Origin: Krasilnikovozyma curviuscula | Lineage: Eukaryota; Basidiomycota; Tremellomycetes; Cystofilobasidiales; Mrakiaceae | Assembly (NCBI GenBank): GCA_014825775.1 | Contig: MVAQ01000104.1 | Coordinates: 1 to 64,000 of the forward strand | Length of the DNA: 64,000 bases | Direction of reading: 5' to 3' | In this document: positions 46,983 to 59,300 of the stretch, in pieces | How positions within the stretch are numbered: the stretch's first letter is position 1 | Layout: the number at the start of each line of letters is the position of its first letter | Position numbers and translations under genes: made by a program | The notes under the pieces: model-generated | What the model was told of the DNA's origin: nothing | Seen by the model: the letters and a program-made list of their open reading frames with translations, nothing else | Databases searched by the model: none

Positions 46983-49900
46983 ATGGATTCAGCAAAGGAG
47001 GCCCACGAGCCTTTGTTGGCCACTCGACCTTCACTCGAGAAGCCAGAGTTGGAACAGATTTACGACCAGCAAACTCAAGTTACCAAATCCTCCTCCAGAT
47101 CCAAGTTCAGCACCAGGATCGCTGGGGTTGTCGCTTTCTTCCTCGTTGTAGTCTTGCCGTTGGCTGTCTACGTTGTGAACCCATTCCAAGCCAAGCTCGA
47201 AGATGTTATCGTCGGTTTGTCTGCAGAGGAGGCTGACGACCTCGTCGGAATGTGTCCCTCCCCAGACCCACTACCAGTCAAAGCGCCAAAGAAGAGTAGG
47301 TGTTTTTCTCTACGTGATGTCAGAACCTTCATAAGGTTCCACAGCGGCAGCGACCTGGGGTCAAAAACGCCTTTCAACAACATGTCGCATGGGCGATTTC
47401 GCCAACTTCGCCCAAAACACTTCTCCTAGGTCGTGATATGGCTCCTTTCTGACCTTGTTTTGCGGTTTTCCTTCAGATATCTGGAGAAACTTGAAGCGTG
47501 AGGAAGCTCTTTCTATCAGAAAATGGCTCTGGGAACCAGAACAAGGCTTTAACTTGACCAAGGGAGCTTTGGCAATTGAGTCGGTAAGTAACCCGTTGCG
47601 GGTGAGTCCAATTTGGACTGACGAGACTTTCTGCTGTCATTTCTACAGGACAACCACATTTTCTTGATTGAGTCGTTTGTACCAAAGAAAGGAGAAGCTC
47701 TTGCCTACCTTGATGGCTCTGCTGAGAAGCCAGCCAAATACGCTCATGTGAGTTTTATTGTCTTACTGTTCGCTAGCACAGCGATCTCACCTCACCCCTT
47801 GCTTAGGCTGTTATTCATCATGGAAGTAAAGAAGAGATTGTGGACTATCTGATTGGTCCTTTGTCCATTGACCACACGATCTCTCCCAACACAACCATCC
47901 GTCCATTAACTGATATATACCACTACCCGACCATTCCATTCTCAAGTGGTCGTCACTTCCTCGGAAATGGTACACAACTCTCTCAGTTCTTTAAAAGAAC
48001 TTTCTCTCCTTTGGAAAATGTCACCATTGATCTCTTTGGCGTCTCTGCGAAGGGCTTGAAGACAGATACGCTCATCGGAGGGGGTACCTCGCCAATGTCG
48101 TACGATGGCACCTGGAGAAGGTTTTGGATGAATATGAAGATGGCTGTTCCAGGTTTCTTCTTGCACCCTCTGGATTTATATCTCTACGTGCGTCTCCGTT
48201 TCTCGTTACCGTCACCGGCAGCCGCTAATATTCTTTCCCTTCCTTTCTTTAGGTTGATGTTACTGGAACTGATGAGTCTCTCTGGCACGTCATCACTATC
48301 GTCTACAACAACCAAGTGTTCAAATCTGTGGAAGAGTTCAAGTCTGCTTGGGAGGCTGACAAGCTGGTTAAGTCACCAAAGCCAAACAAGGAGGACTACG
48401 ATTGGTCCACTAGAACAAGAAAAGGAAAGGGTGAACCAAGAGTGAGTAACCTCTGGTGCTGTCACTGATGGTCACTGTGAGAAGCTTAATCTAACTGCGC
48501 CGCCATCTCTTTCTTTCCCAGGACCTTGACGATCGCGCTGGACCTAGACAGGTCTCCTTCAACGGACCACGTATGAGACTTGATAAGGAAGAAGACTACA
48601 TCACTTGGATGGGATGGTCATTCTATCTTGGATTCGAACGTGATATGGGTAAGTCTTTCTGCGTGTTTCGCAACATTTGGTTTCCGCCGCTGATTTTGCC
48701 CCTCACAGGTCTTAACCTTTGGGATATTAACTTCAGAGGGGAGCGTATCATATATGAGATCTCTCCACAGGAAGCTATGGCTCAGTATTCCGGATCTGGT
48801 CAGTATTATTGCTGTTTTCGTGTCGCCGGGTTCTTTCTCACACCCATGCTTTCCAATACATTCAGACCCTAATCAATTTACAACTGTGTACCTTGATCGT
48901 GCTTACGGCATGGGTTACCAAGAAAGTGTGCTCTTTTTTGTTGTCTAGAGCCCTTTATTGACTGTTACTTGCCTCTTTTAGGTCAAAGAGCTCATGGTCG
49001 GTTATGACTGCCCTGCGGAAGCCCTCTATCTTCCAGCCACTGTCCACACTGCCGAAGGTACCACAACGAGAGTCAACGGAATTTGCGTTTTTGAGCGAGA
49101 AGGCTCCCGACCGCTCTCAAGACACACAGGATGGGGTAAAAACGAGATGGGGGCAACCAAAGGCTACGAGCTTACCGTTCGCTCAGTTTCAACTGTCGGA
49201 AACTATGACTACTTCTTCGATTACACATTCCAGTTGGATGGTACCATTGAAATTAGACGTAAGACTTGTTATGGTTCTGTTTTCTCGTAGTGCCGGCCCT
49301 GACTCTTGTGTTTACATCAGTCAGTGCCACCGGTTATCTTCAAGCGGGTTGGTGGGACTCCAATCAAACCTCCTTTGGCCATCAAATCAGGGACACTACT
49401 ATGGGCTCATTCCATGACCATATCATCAACTACAAAATCGACTTTGATATTGCTGGTACCAAAAACTCACTGATGGCCGTCACTCTGGAGCAGGAAGCAC
49501 TTAAGGCACCTTGGCAGAATGACGACTGGGGAACTGAGGTGAATCAGACTGTAATCAAGAGAAGAATGATTAAATCTGAAGATGGATCAAGACTCAACTA
49601 TCCCTACAATGGTCAAGGTGCTTTTGTCATTACGAATGAGGACGAATTCAACAATTGGGGCAACCCAAGAGGTTATGCCATTCACCCAGGAGCTTCTAAT
49701 GTTCACTTGGCGAACGTCGATTGCAAGCGAGTGAGTGGAAATTTGGTTTTAGCGATCCAGCAATTTGTTGACATCCGTCTCGTTGTTTCAGACTGAACGC
49801 AATGTCGACTGGGCGAAAACAAACTTGGCCGTTACCCGACGACATGACAACGAACCATATAGTAGTTCAATGTGGAATATCGACTTGCCCGGTAAACCAA

Positions 49901-50497
49901 TGGTCGCTTTTGACAATTTCTTTGACGGAGAATCATTGGAACAAGAAGGCAAGTCAGCCGCTTTTTATATCCACCCTCGCATTAAGCTGACATTAGAGTG
50001 ATTGATACAGATCTTGTCATGTGGCTGAACTTGGGTAAGCGTCTTTCAGTTCTTCGCTGAGTCGGTGCGCTAAATCCGCTCTTTCAATCTCTAGGTACTC
50101 ATCACATTCCAAGAGCTGAAGATTCTCCACACACACTCACCAATGGTACGTGACTATCTTACCTAGGTAATTTAGTCTATGCTGACCTGACGTTCCTTCT
50201 ACAGTCGCGACCAGCAACGCTCTATTGATTCCATGGAACTACAACGATTTCGACCCAGCTATGGATTCGATGAACGCCATCCTGCTCCAACCTCCTGAAC
50301 CAGGCTCTCTCTGGATTGCAGATGAGAACTCTGTTTCTTCTGCTTTCTGCTTACCAAAGAAGCCAGCACCATTCTCTTACCATGGTCTCGTGTCGTATGA
50401 AGAAGATGGTTCCTTGGCGAAGCCAGCGACTGTTTGGGAACAGAGAAACAGGAATGAGAAGATCCATGTCATCTGGGCCGAACAAGCTGAACTCTAG
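46983..50497 (+). CDS. Membrane-anchored copper amine oxidase
   Basis: Oxidises primary amines to aldehyde, ammonia and H2O2 with a topaquinone cofactor. About 13 exons give roughly 790 residues. Residues 1-45 are hydrophilic and 46-65 form a single membrane helix, so it should be a type II protein with the catalytic domain outside the cytosol. The cofactor tyrosine lies in VGNYDY; the copper ligands are the HDH pair and the His of RRHDNE. The catalytic-base region YLDRAYGMG and the GTHHIPRAED signature are also present. One intron (49949-50010) uses a GC donor (AG|GCAAGT). The adjacent permease suggests a role in nitrogen uptake from amines. Confidence 0.93.
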
Positions 50498-50823
50498 AGA
50501 TCGTATACATACGCAAATAACTGTTACTTCGAGGTAGCCCTCAGTACTTGTATATGTAGATAAAACGATAGAGGAAGACATCGTTGGTAGCATCCAGTCA
50601 GCTTTGATAGGCAAGCAAGATCAAACACCCTGCACCTCCAATCTTGCAATGCCAAGAGGGCCAAATTCGCATTAGACAATCCTTCTACGTAAAGTTACAA
50701 CATATGGAAAGACCTAAGTTGACAGATTGGGAGCTGCTGATCGTCCTGCGCGCACATCTCTTGTCTTACAGACCTAGACACATATCTCCTAGATAACTAA
50801 AGATCCCGATAGAGCCAGCCTGA
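50498..50823. other. Convergent 3' flank
   Basis: 326 bp between the amine oxidase stop and the TRS23 stop. AT-rich spots occur near 50545-50570. No gene seen. Confidence 0.5.
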
Positions 50824-51611
50824 TTACACAGTATAACCACCTGGATTTGATGCTTCTTTGACGATCGCTGCCACCTTGGTCGAGTAAATCAGGATAAATG
50901 AGCCAAAATCCCACTGTACTTTTCAGACCAGCCACAACACCCACAAAGAATAGACTACTTACCCTGAGGTCAAAGCCTTCTGACCTTATAGGCATCTCAG
51001 AAGTATGAAAAGGGTTCTTCATAACAGCGTCAGAATCTAGCAGCGGCCATGCAGCGGTTATTTTATCAGCACTCATTGGGAGAATCAAATCTTGACTAAG
51101 AGACCAAGTAGGCTTACAAGCTTCATATATCTTTGCAAGCAGTGTATTTGCACCAGGAGGTGAGGGGTACGACGGCGAAACTAACAAAACGAACTTCGTC
51201 CCTAAGTTTTGCAAGATCAACCCAAGCACAATTACAGTACATTAGACTTAAAATATCGTGGAGTGTAATCACGAGTCCGAATGAGCGTGATCTTACCTGT
51301 TCCTGTCAACATGACAATCATCTTGACTCCTTCTCCCTCGATGACTTCGACCCCTCCCGACCCATTCTTGCCCGGCACAGGAGATAGCTTCGACGTAATA
51401 GCATGGATACCATGCATAGTACCTGCAAGTACCAGCGCTTCGTTCTGTGTGAGAGGAGGTAATACGTCTGCAGCGTCAGCACAGGGACGAATCGAAGGTT
51501 AGTGAAATGCTTTCTGGTGCAACGAGATGGTGAAGGAACTCAACTGGAGAGAGTTTTATTGTAGACCAGTCCTCCTGCCTTGTTTATCACCCAGAGAGCA
51601 TGAATAGACAT
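50824..51611 (-). CDS. TRS23: TRAPP complex subunit Trs23/TRAPPC4
   Basis: Core TRAPP subunit with a longin-like fold, part of the Rab1/Ypt1 exchange factor for ER-Golgi traffic. The start MSIHALWVINKAGGLVYNK, the TMHGIHAITSKLSP segment, TGTKFVLLV, and VMKNPFHTSEMPIR are family hallmarks. Exons start at 51611; the last is about 50871-50824. An 81-nt stretch (51117-51037) has perfect splice sites and is in frame. Removing it gives IYEAYSDAVMKNPF, as in homologues, and a protein of about 146 residues; retaining it adds 27 residues. The first intron has a weak GTTGAG donor. TRS23 diverges from TFG2 with 285 bp between starts. Confidence 0.92.
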
Positions 51612-51896
51612 CTTGATCTGATATCGCGAATAAAATGGGTATCTCGACGTTTGAGTGAGCCTTCAACCTGGCTTCTGACCATCGATATTCATCAAAGTTA
51701 AGACATTCAAACTTTGTCACCTGAAGGACAGGGGCTTGACGGGAATTAACTCATCAGTATCTTACAGGTTTGTTCTCGATTTCTCGTTCGAAAGCCCTTC
51801 GGTAGCACAACAGCTGAACCAACTTCTGGCATTTCTACCTCGTTCCACCGCTTGCCTGTAAGCTTATCATTCCGCCTGTCTATTGGCTACTCCAGC

Positions 51897-53371
51897 ATGT
51901 CAGATTCAGATTCTTCACTCCCAGGTGCCATTGATGAGTTGGGAGAGAGCTCGACGGGAAAGAGAGGCGAGACGAGGCGAGGCCAGAAGCACGAGTACGT
52001 TGAAGAAACCATGGCTTTCAAGCCCGGAAGCGACAGTAGAAAGATCTGGATCGTCAAGGTATGTTTCACATTTGTATTGAGGGCTTGAATGATGCCTGCA
52101 GGCGTTGAAATAGGCTTGGATTGGGAATTGTCAACGCTAGATTCCAAAGTTCCTCGAGGAACGCTGGGCTGAAGTTCCACCCAACCTTCATTTGGCAACG
52201 ATGAGGGTCTGGAATAAGTAAGGACTCTTCTCCTGGAACAACTTGTATTCTGTGACCCACTTATCTGACGATATATACTTCGTGGTCATGGACATCAAAC
52301 AGTCAAGACGGCACACCATCCAATCCACCCCGGATCAAGCTAATCCTTCCAGCCATCGAAGGTGCTAATGAAAAATCACACATTGATGTTGGAATTGCTC
52401 CGTATGATACATCAGATCTGCCAAGAGAATACGATATGATATTGCTGGAGGAAGCGGCGGTCGCAGGAACAAAGAGGAAGAGAGAATCAACTTTCTTGTT
52501 CGAAGAGGACAGAATTAGAAAGGAAGGCAGAGGTGGGTTTAAAAGCTTTCAAAGCGTCGCCTCTAGAAAGATCTGTTCTGATTCAACCTCCCTTCCCCCT
52601 CCTCTTTTGTCTCATAGTTAACCCAATTTTCTCTGGCGCTATCCACCACGAAGCAAGTTTGAAACCCGTCCTTGGCGAAGAGTATCGAAAGCTTGTCAAA
52701 GACAGAGTTGAAGCTGCTGCAAAACCAAAGAGGTCAGTCTCTCATTACAAGTTTTACGCAACTGTACACTCGCTGACAAACTTTCCCTCATGGCTTGCAA
52801 TCTCATCCTTTCAACCCCCTAGAACCATTCAACGTATCGATGAGGACAAGATGGGTGCTGGTAAACTCAACATGCTTTCGTCCGGTGTCATTGCACCGAA
52901 CAGAAAAGGCCGATTTGGTAACAACAACTACATGGTGAGTAATACCCGCCCGACTCTCTCCCTTTAGTTCCAAACAGATTGAATCTGACGACGTTTCTGC
53001 TTCCGAAGTCGATGTCTACCAACAAGAAAGCCGGTCCATCCGATAGAATTGTTCGTTTACCGAAAGAGCAGCTTTTGGATCTCGTCTTCTCACTGTTTGA
53101 AGAGTACAAATACTGGACCATGGCAGCCCTCAAAGAACGTACCAAGCAACCTGAATCTTGGTTGAGAGAGAATTTGGGCCAAATCGCTACCTTGCATCGC
53201 AATGGAACATACGTTGGAACATGGGAGTTGCTTTCAAACTACAAGCACAGTGTGGCCAAGAAGGAAGAGGGTTCTGATGCTACGCGGATAGACGAAAGCG
53301 TTGTGAAGGATGAAGAGAAGGCTGATGAAGATGACGAAGAGGAGGACGATGATGACATGGAGGAAGTTTAG
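51897..53371 (+). CDS. TFG2: TFIIF beta subunit (RAP30)
   Basis: RNA polymerase II general factor TFIIF small subunit. Seven or so exons give about 375 residues. ATG 51897 is the first Met giving the family-like acidic start. The N-terminal dimerisation domain is seen around KIWIVKIPKFLEERW and TMRVWN; the centre carries a KRKRE basic patch and FSGAIHHEASLKP. The C-terminal winged helix starts at DRIVRLPKEQLLDLVFSLF and includes TKQPESWLRENL and GTYVGTWEL, matching RAP30. It ends in an Asp/Glu-rich tail. It diverges from TRS23 and is followed 255 bp later by the PPR gene. Confidence 0.94.
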
Positions 53372-53626
53372 GTCGACCGACGAAAGCATTTTCAACTGTA
53401 TAACCCCCACACAAGCTCGCATACTATTTTCTACGCTGTTACGAATACAAACACATTGGTTGTACAGCGTTTTTGGCGGTGCAAGGTTACTCGTCGCCTC
53501 TCGAGAGAAGAAGAGTGGGGAGCAGAGGCTCATGCAGTCCCCAACTGCAACTTCGCGGCTCCATCAACTCAAATCTCCAGCGGAAGCGGTGAAACTAGGC
53601 TGGTAGATTACTCCTAGACCGTCGGT

Positions 53627-55832
53627 ATGGCTTCAAGGACAGCATTTCGAGCTCTTCAGCAGACGCAGATACTCGCTAGAAGAACCATCAGCACCTCAAA
53701 CCGGCTCTCAAATGTAGCTTCAACTGTCCCTGGGAAACACCTTGCTACTGATGATGGTAGGTTGTTGCTGTTGACTCCTTTCCACCCTTGAAGGCAGCTC
53801 ATTACCCGATCTTCACCTTTTTTTTCTCTCGTCTTCTTGCAGTGAATTCCTCCACTCCTCCTGTCCTCCTGAAAAACCCAACGACGTCGACTTCAGCTCA
53901 GCCCAGAAGAAGTGCAAAGTCTGGAAATGCTAGGCCATCAAGTTCAGCTCCTCAACGTCGAGAGGGCAATTCAGTTAAAGTTGTCAAGTATTCTCTGCAC
54001 GACTTGAAAGGTGGGAAAGGCCGCTATACTCCTGTTTACCAACAAGACTCAGAGTACACTAATTGACTCACTCCTTTGTTACTTGGTGCTTCTCAGGTGC
54101 TCATTCTATACTCTCCAGCATAATCAACAGGATTCCAGAATACAATCCCACCACAGACACTCATCCCATTTCGTCTATTCTTGCACTCTACCAGTCAATG
54201 CACCGTCAAGGAATAGAACCAACAAAAGAATCATACCTCCTCCTTCTCAACGCTTGCATTGAGGTCCTCCGAGTCCAAGGGGCTGTCACCACTGTTATGG
54301 CAGCGAACTCCAGAGGCATACCAAAGAATGAGGCCGAGACGGAATGGCATGTAATATGGGGTATATACTCAGATGCTGAAAGTAAAGGGATCTCCTTAGG
54401 AAGAGAAGGACTGGACTACCTGCTTGAAGTATGCGTCTTCTTTCTTGACCGTTCTGCGTTCTTCTCACTGACGGCCCTAACTCTTCTTACTAGGCAACTT
54501 CCTTTTGCAACAACAAAGTCTACAGTGACAATATAGCTCGTCTAGTGCTACCTCGAAATAAGCTTCCTTTCACCGCCAAAACATACCACTTCATGATCAA
54601 GCGCTACATCGCAGCAGAAACACAAAACGAAGACATGGCCGTGCTAATGTTCAACGAAATGATGGGTAGGGGTATCGTTCCCTCAGCCCTTCTCATGAAT
54701 GATCTGGTCCAGTATCTTTGCGAGAGGAGATTGCCCAGACTGGCGACTGACGTTGTCGCAGCGTGGGACGCTAGGAGGGAAAAGGGTGAGAAGAGGCTCT
54801 CTGCGGCGACAATGCTGGAAATGCTTCATGCTTCAGTTGTTGATCACTATGTGAGTTTGTGGATCAGTCCATTTGGCCCTGTTTACCGGATTATTCAAAT
54901 TGAGACTTAATTCCTTGTCCGGTCAGGCCAAAGGAGTAGAAACGACCTGGAAAATGCTTAGCCCTACTGAAAAGCTGAATCTCACGGAAGGACTTTCTAC
55001 CGCCATCCTGAACGTCACTGGTCGATACGGTCTCCCTGAGCTCGCATCCGAGGTTCTCGTCGGCCTGTCGAACCAATCGATCCCCCTCACCGAAATCCAC
55101 CTCGCACCTCTCCTTGAAGCCTTTACCGCGTCTGGAAGACTTTCTGAGGCGTTTAACGTCCTTGCTATAATGCGCTCTCACAATCTCAAACCAACTTGGG
55201 AGACATCCCAGCCTATCTTCAAGTCCATCAGTGGTTCTGTCGAAGACGCCGACAAAGCGTTCTTTGTGATTGAGAAGATGCACAGGGAAGGCAAAATTGT
55301 CGATGTCGAGGCTGCGAACGCCGTGATTCAGGCTTGCGTCGCCAATGGCGACCTCGCGAGGGCTGTGGGAACGTACAAGGAATACAAGAACTTGGGCGTC
55401 ACTCCGAATGCTGAGACTTTCAATCTGCAGCTGGTGGGGTGTATCGATGCCGCTCACAAGCAGTTGGGAGAGGAGCTGCTGGATGACATGAAGGCTCTGA
55501 AGATCGTTCCTGATGAGCGGACCTATGAGAGACTGGTCCTGCTGTGTGAGTCACCTTCAAGCTTTTCAAATCAAACGGCCTCTTTTGAATGTATTCCCTT
55601 CGTTAATCTAGCACTCACTCAAACTGACTACGAGGACGCTTTCCACTATCTGGAAGAAATGAAGTCGCAGGGCTTCAAGCCGACGGTGGTCATCTTTGAG
55701 GCGCTTCTTCGGACGTGCCATGAGAAGCTTGATGTGAGAAAGAAGGCTATTATTCAGGAAATGAGGGAGAACGAGCTCCACTTGAGTAAAGAGCTGCGGT
55801 CGATACTGCAAGTTGATGACTACAGCGAGTGA
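53627..55832 (+). CDS. Mitochondrial pentatricopeptide-repeat protein
   Basis: Six exons give about 625 residues. Residues 1-40 (MASRTAFRAL, RRTISTSNRL) form a mitochondrial presequence with a likely cleavage site. A Ser/Pro-rich segment follows, then helical-hairpin repeats of ~35 residues with PPR character, such as GIEPTKESYLLLLNACIE, GIVPSALLMNDLVQYLCE, NLKPTWETSQPIFKSI, GVTPNAETFNLQLVGCID and GFKPTVVIFEALLRTCHE. These proteins usually bind specific mitochondrial RNAs; the target here is unknown. Introns all keep phase. Confidence 0.85.
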
Positions 55833-56351
55833 GTGATGTCATGTGTGGGTTCGTTTTGGAATCTCTCACTTTGAGTAATAACAAGATCGTGAGCAAGAGC
55901 TACTGAACACCAAGCGCATTCGAAAAATCATCATAGCTGCGAGGTCACTGCGTTTGTTTACATTCAGCGGAGCTTTCCATCGAGATTAATATCTAGCGTC
56001 AACCGTACCGCAATAGCCTCTGAGATTCCCGGATAAACGTGTTCTCTGATATACTTGCTCCATGTACGATGTTGGCTTTGGTAATAGCAGGAGGCAGGCG
56101 CTTCTCCTAGTGCCTTTGCGACAAGATTATAAGCCAATTTAAATTTCTTTACGTAACAGCCTCGGGGTATCTGATAGTATACCTTACTGACTTTTCTACT
56201 GTGAAGTAGATTAGTGGTGAGAATCGCTCGATCTAGAGCCATCAGGGAGCCGTGAACTCACTTGCTCAGGGCTCAAAAACACTCCGAGGCGTTGGTTTAT
56301 AACCCTAAGGAGAATGGTCTTTAATGGGATTCAGTTCTAAAACGATTTAAG
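55833..56351. other. Intergenic region upstream of the histidine kinase
   Basis: 519 bp. A 92-codon minus-strand frame with an ATG (56242-55964) has no recognised domain and lies where the kinase promoter should be; I do not call it a gene. No RNA gene seen. Confidence 0.45.
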
Positions 56352-59300
56352 ATGACACTGAGAACCAACCCGAGAGTCTTGAAAAAAGTTCAAATTCCTG
56401 GAAGGTCGCAGCAGCTGTACGAAACGTCATAGAGTGAAAAAAAAAAAGGATTTGATGCGTTTCTAACCGTCTTATCCCCAGTTTTGTAGATTTCTGACGG
56501 GACTAGGTCTCGAGCAAGCTGCTGGTCTGATGGACCTCTATGAAGGCACAGCAACAGGGGCAGCTCTGCCGTCGATGCTGGCCGAAAACATTGGGACGCT
56601 GGCGGTCGTGCCCTTCCTCGAAGCCAACACACGGACACCAGCTGTTTTCCTGTCAATAACTCCAACAGCCTCATCAGCTTCGGCAATAGGTTTCCAGGTC
56701 CTGTGGTCTAATCAAGCTTACCAGAAGCTGGTACAGAAGTACGAGCCCTTGGACGAGGTTTCTCGCGCTCGACTCGAGACGCTGATACGAGATGTTCAGC
56801 TAGAAAAGGACGGGTCTGAAGGGAGCAGTTTCATAATGAACGACGACTTCGAAGACGACACTGCGGAGCATCCCGACCTCATCTATTTCACCAGCAGAAG
56901 CTCTAAACGAGAACAGGCCTTCGAAGCCGTGTGCGTCCACACCCCAGCCTACCCCAACATCCTAGTGCTATACTTCAGACCTCTGCCCTCGCGATACAGC
57001 ACCTCAGCAAACCCCCTTCACTCGCGACGGTCCTTTTCAGACGCCAGCAGAATGTTGGAGACGCCAAGGGGCCCTGTCGCCGATCAACTGAACGATGAAG
57101 GCTCTGGGGCTATCAACCCGACGTCCGCTCTGATGTCGGAAAAAATGAGCGAAGGTGGTAATTTGGCTGCTCAGGATGAGGCACCATTCATCACTCCTCA
57201 AGAACTGCTTGAAACTACAGACTGGAGCCAAACAGCGCTTGGACCCGTGTGTTTCACTTTTTTTTCCTCTGCTCTTTTCTCCATTACAACTCCACTAAGA
57301 ATTGTTCATTTCCTGACTTCCGGTCTATTCTCAGAGAGAGAATTGGCCTCCATCGTTGAAAACTGCTCTGTAGGTTATTTTCCCAAGACTTCTGACCGAC
57401 GCACCGGTGTTTGGTTTTTCGCTTCGCTGATATTCCAACGGATGACAGATCCATCACGATGGCTCTTCCTCATGAGTCTACCCTCTGGTGGGGACCGGAG
57501 CTGAACCTGATATATAACCTCGCTTACGCCAAAATGTCTTTAAATAAGCATCCTCGGTATGTTCCTTTTGAATTTGATTGGCCAGGTCCAGCGAAAGAAC
57601 TAATCACTGACATCTTTTGTGATTGTTCAGTCTCTTTGGTCAACCAGCTGCTGTAGGATGGAAAGAGATTTGGGGCGTTCTTAAGCCGATAGCGGAGCAG
57701 ATCGTTGCGACAGGTGTTGGAGTGGAGAAAGTCGACGATATCCAGTTCTTCGAGCGTGGTGACAAGGGCTACACTGAAGAAACTTATTGCTCTTGGACTT
57801 GGGTACCCGTGATCGTAGAAGATGGTACTGTTGGCGGATTATTTAACGTGAGTATTACGTTCCCTTTTCCTTTACCATTGCTGATGTGTTCCTCCTCTTC
57901 CGCAATAATAGCACTCTGTCGAAACAACGGCCCGTGTGTTAGCTGAACGACGTCTAGCATCAGTCAACGACCTCTCGAAACGAACAATGGGACTTAAGAC
58001 TGTACCGGAGCTTTCCTCAGCCATCCTACAATCGCTAATCTCCAATGTCAGAGACGCACCTTTCGCTTTCATATACGAATCGTCCAGCTTCCCATTGCAC
58101 AAGACTCAGACTTCTTTCCATCAACCTCCTTCGGCACAAAATGTCCAATTTCAGTTACTAGGCCAGATAGGTATTCCAGTTGGCCACCCTTCGATACCTC
58201 AAGATCTCAACCTTGTCTACAATCCTAATGATCTACCTAACCAATCGCTCTTTTCTTCACCTCTCTCTTCACCGATGATGAGTTCTTCCTCGATTCCCGC
58301 GACAAACTGGAACCGGCCCAGCGCGTCTTCTCCCTGGCCATTGTTAGCTGCGTTAGCCGCTAAACGCAGCTTGATGGTTCACGAATGTGCTGGTCTTACC
58401 CAAGGATTCGAGAACCGCTCATGGGAGCTTCCCACTAGTGCTCTAGTTATGCCAATTTTTGACAATGGTCAGTATCTCTCCCATTCTCTCAGCATTTGCC
58501 GACATTCTCGTCTGAACTCTCTTTTGCACGGCACAGATTCTCCCTCTGCTACTCGGTCGCTCGTACTTGTGGTTGGTCTCAATACTAGGCGGCCGTTTGA
58601 CTCGGATTATTCAGAGTGGCTAGAAATGTTCAGGCTGCACTGCTGTTCGGCTATCACTTCAGTTGAGAATTTGGAATTTCAGGTCAAGAAAGCACAGGAG
58701 CTGCAAACGTTGGACAAAGCTAAAACTAGCTTCTTCTCGTAAGCTTTAGGTTTCGTTGAACGCTGTATTTCTACAACATGCTGAGCGGCTGCCTCAAAAT
58801 ACAGATCAGCATCTCATGAATTGCGAACACCACTCACCTTGATCAGAGGACCAATTATTGACTTGGAGAGCAGTGAAAAGGATGGCAGTCCTAAGAAGAA
58901 GATTTTGAGCATAGCGCTGAGGAATGTGAACCGTCTGGGAAGGCTGATAGACTCATTGATGGACTATAGTAGGATCGAAGCTGTGAGCTGATCTTAACCC
59001 TCTGGTCATGTCCAAGAAACTTACCATAATATGATTCATAGGGACGACTGACGGGTTCTTTCAGTTTTGTCAAAATCGGATCGTACACTGCAGATCTCTC
59101 CTCTCTATTCCGATCTGCGATTGAGAAAGGTGGTGTCAGGTATGTGGTGAATTGTGAGGCTGATGACGACCGTGGGCTCTTTGTGGATCCAGATCTCTGG
59201 GAGAAGATAGTTTTCAACCTGGTAGGAAACGCGTGAGTTAAAGTATCTATCCTTCATCTGGTGGACCGTCCTACTTACTCCTGTCGTCAACTTTTCTTGG

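Noticed and set aside
51036..51118. 27-residue insert as a real TRS23 domain
   Set aside because: Splice signals and the conserved IYEAYSD join argue for an intron; listed as a finding instead.
55964..56242. 92-codon minus-strand frame with ATG
   Set aside because: No recognised domain, and it occupies the likely promoter of the histidine kinase. Conservation would be needed to revive it.
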